Below, in pieces: positions 43,261 through 52,500 of a stretch of 64,000 bases of DNA (position 1 is its first letter; every line of letters starts with the position of its first letter). Made by a program: the position numbers and the translations under genes. This DNA comes from Budorcas taxicolor (Eukaryota > Chordata > Mammalia > Artiodactyla > Bovidae), in contig NC_068926.1 of assembly GCF_023091745.1 (NCBI RefSeq), positions 70,368,001 through 70,432,000 of the forward strand, written 5' to 3'. A model generated the notes under the pieces. That model was not told the DNA's origin. It saw only the letters and a program-made list of their open reading frames with translations, and did no database searches.

Positions 43261-43920
43261 CAATCGGGTAGAAAGAAGTTCCCTTCCTCTCAAGAGCGGG
43301 TGTGGATGAAGTCACCCGGGATAGGGCAGAGGGCCTGGGCAGAGCTCTGAGAAGCCCTAGCATTTCTGTGTAGGCTGAGAAGACGAGCCCACACGGGAGA
43401 CAGAGGAGGGGCAGCTGGAGCAGTACAGAGGAGCCAGGAGAGGCAGGGCCATGAGCGCTAAGAGGAGAGCCTGCTAAGGAGGGGTGAGCAGCCGTGCCAA
43501 GTGCAGGAAAGAGGGCTGGGAAGGGGAGGACTGTGCAGGGACCTTGGACTGGTGGCCACAGCCCGGGCCAACTAGGTGGAGGAGTGGGTGTGGAGCCAGA
43601 GTACACTGGATTGAGGGGTGGTGGGAGGTGGAAACAGTGATGGTTTGGGAGAAGAAAAAAGCCTTATGTGAGAACCAGCGTCCCCCACTTGACATGTATG
43701 AATGTCAACATCAGTTACTTGGAATGCCCCAGTCCACCTGATTTTCACTGGTGAAATCACTCTCAGTCCAACATGATCGGAAGCCGGAAGAGCTCAGATC
43801 CGTCTAAGGACTGGGAGGAGCTACGGAAGCACCCCTCAGAGCTTGCCCTTCTCCTGCCTCTCACAGGAACCCGTCCTCCTGGGGCCCACGATGTACGATA
43901 AACTAGTATCTCTCACTCTC

Positions 43921-44062
43921 TGGGCTTCCCTGGTGGCTCAGACAGTAAAGAGTCTGCCTGCAATGCAGGAGAACCAGGTTTGATCCCTGGGTTGGGAAGA
44001 TCCCCTGAAGAAGGGAATAGCAAACCACTCCACAACTCTTGGTTGGAGAATTCCAGGGAGAA
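43921..44062 (+). mobile_element. truncated Bov-tA SINE
   Basis: Forward SINE from GGGCTTCCCTGGTGGCTCAG to GGAGAATTCCAGGG; the terminal third is missing. Confidence 0.88.
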
Positions 44063-44422
44063 TTCTCTTCAAGGCATGGAGAAGCCTGGGGTGGGCGCTT
44101 CCTTCCAGACATACACTAGCTGCTGTGTCATGGGTCCTCACCGCAGCATCACAGCAGGAAGAAGGCAGCCCAGGAGGCAGAAGAGCTAGTGCGGAGGCCC
44201 TGGCTCTGCTGCTGTGCAAACTGGGGCCAACCGCTCCTCCCCGAGACTTCGCTCTCCCCTGCTGCAGGATACGGGGTCAGACAGTGGTGAATCCAACAGG
44301 CCTGTCGGCTCTGACATTCCAGGATTTCTCCTATTCTACAGGACTTTACACAGTTCAAGTGTAGTTCTACAGGTGGTAAAGAGAAGGCCCACTCTCAGTC
44401 CCTCTCTCCCCCTTCTTTTTAA

Positions 44423-44734
44423 ATAACTTTCAACATTTATTTCTGTTCTGACTGCACTGGGTCCTCGTTGCTGCTCTGGCTTCTCTCTGCTCGTGCTGAG
44501 CCGGGCTGCTCTCCGGCTGCCGTGTGTGGGCTTCTCTTGTTTCAGAGCAGAGGCTCCAGGGCACATGGGCTCAGCAGTTGCAATTCCCAGGCTCCAGGCC
44601 ACAAGCTCAACAGCTGTGGCACGCAGGCTTAGTTGGCTCTATGGCATGTGGGATCTTTCAGGATCAGGGATCGAACCCATGCTTCCTGCATTGGCAGATG
44701 GATTCCTTACCACTGAGCCACCAGGGAGGCCCTC
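44423..44734 (-). mobile_element. CHR-type SINE (long form)
   Basis: Reversed long element from ACTTTCAACATTTATTTCTG through GCGGG-poor middle blocks to GAGCCACCAGGGAGGCCC. Confidence 0.75.
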
Positions 44735-44745
44735 CCACCTTGTAA

Positions 44746-44873
44746 AAAATATTTATTGGCTGCACTAGGTCTTAGGTGTGGCATGTGGGATCTAGTTCTC
44801 TGACCAGGGATGGAACCCTGGCCCCAGCAACGGAAGCGTGGTGTCCCAACCACTGGACCACCAGGGAAGTCCC
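44746..44873 (-). mobile_element. CHR-type SINE
   Basis: Reversed SINE from ATATTTATTGGCTGCACTAG to CCACCAGGGAAGTCCCC. Next to the preceding copy; last ruminant SINE before YWHAH. Confidence 0.9.
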
Positions 44874-45019
44874 CTTCCTCTCCATTCTAATGCATCTGAC
44901 TCTGCGGAGCAAGAATCTGGACCCAAAATATCTCTTCCGTGCCTCTGGTACTTCTCAATCACCCAAGGGTAAAGCCTCAGATCTTCAGTCTGGCATTGAA
45001 AACACCCCATGATCTTGTT

Positions 45020-45245
45020 CTATTCCGCCTCAGGTCCCACTGCCAGGCCTCTCTCCTCACTGCCAAGCCCTCGCCCTTGCTGGGACCCCACTCCCTAAGA
45101 CCTTTTCCCTGACTCACCTCCTTCAACGTCTGGCCCCCCTGCTCTCGAGTACTTAGGTCTCTGATTCTCAGAGGCAGGCACTGTATCCTACTCTGTAGCT
45201 ACTCCTTTCCCCAGCGCTGAGCATGCAGTAGGCACTCAATAAGAT
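45020..45245 (+). repeat. L2 3' fragment
   Basis: CCCTGACTCACCTCCTTCAA, GCAGGCACTGTATCCTACTC and CATGCAGTAGGCACTCAATA are L2 3' landmarks in order. Confidence 0.65.
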
Positions 45246-46075
45246 CCTCAGCGAGCAAAAGGCCCCTCCCTTTTCCTGCACCTCCCTTGGCATGTTTTCC
45301 TACGTCTGGCCAGGCTTCGGTCCCTGGGATTTTCTTTCCTTGCCCAGAGCCTGGCACCAGGGGTCCTCGCCGTGGAACGCCAGGACTGGGCTCAGTGAAC
45401 AGCTGGTCCACTCTCCTCTTTCCCACAGGGGGAATCGTGCCACAACTTACAGGCGGTGTAACCTTGAGCACGTCACTATTCTGGCTTTGAAAGATGGGGA
45501 GGCCAGCAGCGCCCACGGGGGTGGGGTTGTGAGCATTAAATAGCATCGTGCCTGCAAGGGCCTATAGCACCCGGCCAGCTCCTAGCAGGTGTGTGGTGTT
45601 ACCTGTTCCAGCGGGGCCTCTCAGTCCCTCCTCCTGTGGTGAAAGGGACAAGGCCACCTCCCAGGGCGGGGACCCCGTGAGTGACTGTGCGTGGGGCCGT
45701 CCCCGAAGAGTGGACCCCACCCCGCCCGGCCAGCGCGCAGGGTGTGGCCCACAGAAGCCCAACCGCCAGGCTGGGCGGGCGCGCGTCTGTCCGCCCGCCC
45801 CTCGGGCACGCGGTCTCCTGGCTCTCTCAAGCACTAAGTGTATTTGCTTTTGGGTCCCTCCTCAAGCCAGACGTCTATCCTGAACTCCGAGCCGCCGTTC
45901 TGGCTGGGGCCGTGACAGTGCGCGGCCTGCGGGGCCCCTGTTAGCGCGCGCGGCCCGCGGCCCGGCCCCGCAGTCCCCACCGCGGGTCTCCCCTCTCGCA
46001 CCTCCACCTCTGCGGCGGTAAAATGCAGCACTCGCACGGCGCCTGCGCGACTCTGGGGCGGGGCGGTGGCCGCCG

Positions 46076-46101
46076 CTATTTATAGAAGGTGACGTCACCT
46101 T
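46076..46101 (+). promoter_or_regulatory. YWHAH: YWHAH TATA/MEF2-like box and palindromic CRE
   Basis: CTATTTATAG (46076-46085) fits both a TATA-like element and the MEF2 consensus YTAWWWWTAR. It abuts AAGGTGACGTCACCTT (46086-46101), a perfect 16-bp palindrome whose centre TGACGTCA is the consensus CREB/ATF site. Transcription would start roughly 25-35 bp after the TATA-like box, which is inference. Confidence 0.75.
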
Positions 46102-46109
46102 GAAATAGA

Positions 46110-46427
46110 CCGTTAGGGCCGGGCCGCCCTCCCCGCCCGCTCGCGCCGCTCCGCGCCGCCCGGCCCGGCCGCTCCCACTGCGCAGGCGTCCTCCCGGGCT
46201 CCCACCCCCCCGCGGCGCGGCCGCCTGTCCTCCCTCGGCGGCGGCGGCGGCGCGAGCCACAGAGCGCCGGGCGAGCCAGCGAGCGGGCGAGAGGCGCGGC
46301 CTGCCGCCTGCAGCCTCGGCCGGCCGGCAAGCCAGTGCGCGTGCGCGGCGGCGGCCTCCGCGGCGACCGGAGAGGACGCGCGGGCGAGCGAGCGGAGCGG
46401 GCAGCGGGCGAGGCCGGGCTCTGCGAC
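46110..46427 (+). other. YWHAH: YWHAH 5'UTR (start inferred)
   Basis: About 318 nt of GC-rich leader with no ATG before the main start. An in-frame TGA lies at 46101-46103. A 7-nt motif is imperfectly repeated: GCCTGCC (46299-46305) then GCCTGCA (46306-46312). I recall a GCCTGCA copy-number polymorphism in the human YWHAH 5'UTR. Confidence 0.6.
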
Positions 46428-46514
46428 ATGGGGGACCGCGAGCAGCTGCTGCAGCGGGCGCGGCTGGCCGAGCAGGCGGAGCGCTACGACGACATGGCCT
46501 CCGCCATGAAGGCG
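46428..46514 (+). CDS. YWHAH: YWHAH coding exon 1
   Basis: 29 codons from ATG to MASAMKA, ending in phase 0 at donor GCG|GTGAGC. Lies inside the CpG island. Confidence 0.98.
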
Positions 46515-49500
46515 GTGAGCGCGCCGGGAGCCCGGGCGGTCGGCCGGGGGCCCGGCGTAGGGGAGGGGTGGGCGGCCCGGCGGCAGCCCCTTCGGGCCCG
46601 CGGCGAGCCCGCCGCCCGCCTGGGCGCGGCCGCCGGCCCGCAGCCCTCGCTTCCCGCGCCCGCCGCGCGTCCCGCCATTTCTTGCGGCCGGGCGGGGTGG
46701 GGTCTCCAGGGAGGGGGCGCAGCGGGGCCCCCGCGGGCGGACGGCGGGCGCGGCATCCCAGCTTGGAGCCCCGAATGGGGGAGGGTGCCCGGGGGAGCGT
46801 GGGGGAGCCGCCTTCCCCCTCCGGGCCGTTCCGCCAGGCTAGGGCACCCCCTCTCGCTTTCCTCCACGCACCCCAACTTGTAATAAGGGATCACCTAGTG
46901 AGTGGCGCCCTGTCTCCACTGGTTTCCGCTGCCACGACCCGAAGTCGCTGTAATCCCGATGCGCTTTCGTTCTGCTCGCCTGAACCGCTCTAGTTCCATC
47001 CTCCAACCCCCGGGGTCCGCTTTGTGTGCCGAGACCCCTACCCTGCAGTCAGGCGAGGGCGTGGGGCCCCCTCCCATGTCGGATGCTGCGTCCGTCTGCC
47101 TGGAACCCCAGACGGGTTGCGACTCCTGGGCCAGCCGAACCCATGTGCCTTTGCCCTCTCGAGATCCTCGGAGACCCGCCTGCAGCTCCGTTTCCCGGGA
47201 AGGAATCGTGGCCGGCCACACCCTGGCCAGTGCCTTGGATTAGACACCACCTGCGTGTCTGAGACCTAGAGTTCCAGCGACCCCCTCACTGTTCTGTCTC
47301 CTCGTAGTATCTCACGTCTTCTCTAAATGAACATCTCTCTGCATCAAGGTCACAGGGCTAGAGCCACAGTGGGCAACCTGCCCTGTTCACCCAGCGCACA
47401 ACCGCCTGAGATGGGGTGGATCTGCTGGGGCCCCACCCTAGACCTGCAGACTCAGATACTCGGGGAGGGGGGTGGGGGGTGGGGGGTGGGACTCAGAGCT
47501 GCCCTTGACCCATCCCTCAAGGCAAGTGCCAGTGGGTTAAAGTCAAGAATGACTGTCCTGGGTTATTTAGCTCCTTTGCCCTTTTTTCCTGGCTTGGGAG
47601 GGGATTTGGTACTGAAAAATCCTGAAATACACTGGCTCTCTAAAATTTCAGAGTCATGTGAAAGCTCCTTTTAAGGCTTTTGTTATTAATACAAAATCTG
47701 TCGTTGTGAAATCTGTTGTTGGGGTCCAAATTTAGGATTATCCAGGTAAGGAGGGTACTTGAAGCATTATCTTTTTCCATGTCATCCACATCATACCTTG
47801 AACCAGGTGTCTGGAAACTACCATCACCACCGCCCAATTGTTGACTCCTTGGTTATCTCCACTTGAGCCCAAGCAGGGTGTTAATGGGCTAGATAAGAAG
47901 GAGCTTTTCATCCACACCAGGCGCGATGTAGTTTGGAACCTGAAGTCTATGTAACTCTGAGGGTCTCATAAGAAAATAAAGATTTAATAATTTAGCAGAT
48001 TTTACAGAAATAAGACTGACTATGAGTGCATTTCCTCGCAAGGAGTCCTGAGCTTAATCTATGGGACAAAGCCACTTCTGTCCACTCAGCAAGCCACACT
48101 AAAGTGCGCCTCTTCTCCTTAGTCGCTGAGTGGCACTGGGGCTGAGGCTGCTCTCTGGACGTTTTAGTGAGGCCCTCACCTGTCCTACCAGTGGGACCTG
48201 AAGACTGCAATGTTAGAAGCCTTTTGAGGACTAAAAAAGGAGCTGGAAACAAAGTGATTGAGATTAAGGGGAAATGACTAGAAGGCAGTTGCGGAGCTGT
48301 GGGAAACAGGAAATTTGAAATGAGAAGTAAGGAGAGAGTGCACAGATGTAACAGGAAAGGGATAGAGTTTGCACAGAAAAAATAATTGGTTTTCTGCTCT
48401 TTGTAAGCAGGCTTGAAAAATGCTTTCCTGTAGCTTCCTACTTGTGTCCACAGATTTTCTATGAGACATTAAGGTAGGATTTTGCAAAGGTGTATTGGAA
48501 ACATAACATCGGTGTCAGAAATGATTGGTGGGTGGATAGGCTCCTGAAAATGCAATCCGAGCTCTAATTATGTCATCTCAGAACTGTGAGACCAGTCCCT
48601 CAAGGCAACTACTATTAAAATGAGAACTTTTTTGGTCAATATGCCTGTTTCTTCTATTAAAGAAATTTTTTTTTCCTCATCTAAATTAATGGATATATTT
48701 ATTAGAAAGGACTCAGCAAGGTCAATGGAAAACTTTCTCACATTTTACCTAAGTTGACGTTTGAACGTTTAATTTTTACTGTTACTTAGAAGGCTTAGTC
48801 CCTATTTCACTAATATCCTAGGCCTGAAATACAGCTTTTGGGAGGATTTGGGATTCTGTTAACTCTCTGGGTTTATGGGGGTTTTCTTCAGGGCAGGTAA
48901 GTAGACTGCTGTAAGGCACCTGAGTGAGGGAATGCTCTGATGTGGCCACTCTGTGACCTTGAAGCTCACAATTTCTTGTCTCCTGGTCCTCTGAAGTGCA
49001 AAACTAGTTATGTTGGTGTTACTGTCAAGTGGGTTTTTAGCTTTCATTTTTCTAACTTGTTTTCTGTTTCCTTTATCATCTAAATGGTACCTAATAATAT
49101 TGCCTGCCTGTAATGACTGATGTTCCTTATGCTACCAGCGTCACCTGGAGGATGGTGTCGGTAAGGCCTAAAAAAAAATCACGCATGTTGGAAACAAAGG
49201 TGTTTGTTCACACCAGTTGAGAGCTGCAGTTCCCTGCCTCATCCCCTAATTTGAAGAGGCAAGAAATGTTTTTGAAGTTAAGTAAAGGTGTGTCTTCCAG
49301 CTCATCTCACACCTAACTGCTTACATAGAGTGGAACAGTGGAAAGAAAAGTTGTGAGAGATTCTGGAACCCAAGTCCTTTTTAGACCAGGCTTAGAATGA
49401 CCTTATGCAGTTCGTCACCTCATAAAATGAGCCTAGTTTCATGAGAACTATGAGATAATCCCATAATGCGGGATAAAAATATTAGTGCATAAATCTGAGT

Positions 49501-52500
49501 GATCTAAGGAAAGAGTAATTAATCAGATTTCTAGTGAATACTCATGGATAGACATCATTCAGTCACGTCACAACCCTTAGTCATCCATACTGAAACGGAG
49601 GTGGCAATCGTGGGGTTACAAAATGTCAAAGTACTTGGGATGGCGTGGTGTGTTCTAATACTGTTGCACAGTCATTGACAAAGGATGGAGAGAAATACAC
49701 CTGAAGGACTTGAAGGCTGTCTGTGGAAATCTTAAGTGCAGGCAACAAAGCTGCAGCTTTTGAGGCCCAGCGCAGTGCTATAGCTGTAAGATCTCAGGAA
49801 GTAGGGAGTCAGCAAGTGGTCTGCGAAAGGAGAGCACGGCTGAGCGTCCTAGGCTGGGACTTAACCCATGTTGCAGATATGGAAACAGGATGATTCTGAG
49901 GTGGACCAGGACTGTGATCAGTGTGGCATCCTACAGCCACATTGGTACTGCCTTTGAAATGTGCGTGAACCAGCAAGCCGTGCTGCCCATGTAAGTATCA
50001 CTTTGTCTTAACGGCTGAGGAAGGAAGAGGGCTCTGCATTGGTCCTGCAGTATTCTCAGGGAAAGAGACGTTCCCTTGGTGAGCAGTTCACACAGCTTTG
50101 CTGCACTGACATGAGCTGTCCCCATCTGGATTTGGGGTTGCTAAATTATCCCCCAAAGAGCTCCTGCTGTCAAAAACCCCACCTTTCCTTTAAAGAAAAC
50201 AAAAATGTATTTTCTCATCTTTGTCTGGAACTTAATATTAGTGATAAGACTTCAGTGTCACACTTTTTCAGAAATAATGACCGGGGGGATACCCCAAGTG
50301 TGTGTTCCATGTTACAGTTCGTCAGGTTTATCAAATTTACCATTTTACCTATTAGGCCCTCAGTAAAGGGTGTCGGATTCCATGTGTACGTTCTCATTTA
50401 CTCTTGAGAACAACTCTGGATGGACCCTGTTACTAACTCCATTTTACAAATGAGATTTGAAGAGATGAATTTCCTCAAGGTCGAGCTGTAAAGGGAAGAT
50501 CTCGGCTCTCAAGTTTAGAGCTCTCCCTTTAACCCAGTGATGATGCCCCATGAGGCTGAGGGATCAAGTTTCTTTCTCGTATACTTTTCTGGTCCTTTAG
50601 CCATTGTCATCATTGGTCACTTAAGTTCCGTGCCAGTCACATAAGTGGGCTTACTGAACAAATAATTCCCTCTATTAGATAGAAGTCATTTATGCCAAGT
50701 TTAATTAAAGACAGTATCTGCCACTTATGGGTCTTAGCTACAGCAGGGGAACATGACTGGATTATGCTTGGTCCCTTAAAGACCGGTTTTTTGGTTTTTT
50801 TTTTAAGCTTAGGAAGCAAAATATTAATTTGAGTTCCTGCTATGAATTGAGTAGTGCAAGACTATGTTAAATTATAGTTTTAAGAGATTATTTCTCCATA
50901 TTGTGTTTAGTATATTTTACAAGCCTAGAGACCGCCTAGGTTTCAGTGTTTAGGTTGGTCAGATTCTCCCACGTGTCTAGGTCGAAGCCGGTGGAAACTG
51001 CCCCTCCTGCTCCTCACGCTGCAGTGGCATCCCCTCCTTAGTGGCGGGTTTTGGCACTTCTGTGGCTGGAACCTGCACAGCTTCTGAAGATTTCGGACCT
51101 GGTGCCTCAGGGCAGTAGTGTGCAGTAACCCTGTTCAGATGGGGTTGTATTTAATGCCAGTCATGGCCTATGAAAATGTCTCCTTAAGCCCAGAGCAAGG
51201 GTAGCTATTTTGACCGATAGTGAGCTTAGAGGAAATAGTCACTACCTGAACTCACCTGCTGTGAGCTCAAAGCCGGGTCCCTTCCTGGCCTTGTAGGACC
51301 TGCAGCTTCTCCCTGGTGAGGACAGAAGGTGGCCTTTCCAGGTCAGGGCAAGTGGAGACCAATGATGGGTGCCTTGCCAGTGGGGCACCAGGCAGAATCT
51401 TCACTTTGGGGGGCATTGACTTGGGAAAGAATCAGCCAAAAAAAAAGCTTTCGTTCTTCAAGGTCACTTCATTTTAAAAAGTCTATATAGGGTTCTGCCA
51501 AAGAAGCTTAAAGACTATCATGTGGTTATGTTTATGTCATTGTTCTTGAGGATTTTGTTTTTCTTGTTGGAAACTTCTATACCAAAAGCAAGCTTGTTGG
51601 TAGCATGCGGGTGTGGGTGGCTGTGATGAGTGGTAGGAGTGTGTGTGTGGCCATGAAGGCTGAGAAGCCTTCTCGGGGAGGAGGAGTATCTAAACCTCAG
51701 CTTGAGCCATGTGGTCTGGCAGCTCAGGGGATTTTTTTTTTTTTTTTTAAGTTTGTTTGTTCAGTGTTACTTTTGAGGTTGGATGTTTCCCAGATTGAGA
51801 ACTTTAAGTTTTCCCAAATAGTTCATGTGCTATTTTTGGCAGTGGGTCTATTTTTACTCACAAACACACAGCTTATTGCCCTTTGAGTTAGTGGGAGGAG
51901 GCCCTTGGGGACTGTTGAATAAGCCAATGGTGTCACAAGAAGATAAATGAATTCGTAACTGGCCAGGTCATTGGATGCTTTCAGAAATACCATGTGGTCT
52001 GGAGCAGAAAGGGGTGAAGGGAGCTGGTGCAGCCAGAGGCTCCTCACAGGAGCAGAATGACTGGCAGGGAGGCCAGTCCTCAGAGGAGGTGGGGGGAGAG
52101 CCTTCCCAAATGAGAAAGGTTCAGCAGTCTTAAGGTTTTCAGGAAGCATCTAAGTAGGATTACCTGGGGTGGGGAGTCGGGCAGGAGAACCAGACGGCAG
52201 AGGGGCAGTGAGCAGAGGTCGGGGAGTCCCTCAGAGCTGGCATGGCCATGTGAGGACTTAGTGTTGGGGGAGGCGCTGCATTGGGCACAGCTGGCATGTG
52301 ATGGGCATGAGAGTGTTGGGACCGGCATCGGAGGAGAAAGAAGGCTGAGAACCCTTGTCTAGGTCTCTCCTGTCTTGGGAATTCCGTGTCTGCTCTTTCT
52401 GTCCTGATGAGCTGTTTGGAAGCTTGTGACCCTAGAGATGCAGGAAGTCATCTCTGCCGAATCCACAGGTGGCTGTCCCGCTGGGCTCGTGTGATGGTTG

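Larger units (their letters stand above)
45560..46960. promoter_or_regulatory. YWHAH: YWHAH CpG island
   Basis: About 1.4 kb is very GC-rich with frequent CpG, unlike its surroundings. It spans the promoter, 5'UTR, first coding exon and start of intron 1 of YWHAH. It includes tandem GC boxes (46055-46066, GGGGCGGGGCGG) just upstream of the TATA-like box. Boundaries are by eye. Confidence 0.88.

Noticed and set aside
46104..46427. In-frame upstream extension of YWHAH from a non-ATG codon
   Set aside because: The frame is open from 46104, but the GC-rich leader is stop-poor in all frames and 14-3-3 proteins start at the conserved MGDREQ. There is no evidence for an extended form.
45834..46429. 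Divergent antisense frames upstream of YWHAH
   Set aside because: Arg/Ala/Gly-rich readings of a CpG island. A divergent non-coding transcript is possible, but nothing in the sequence supports a protein.
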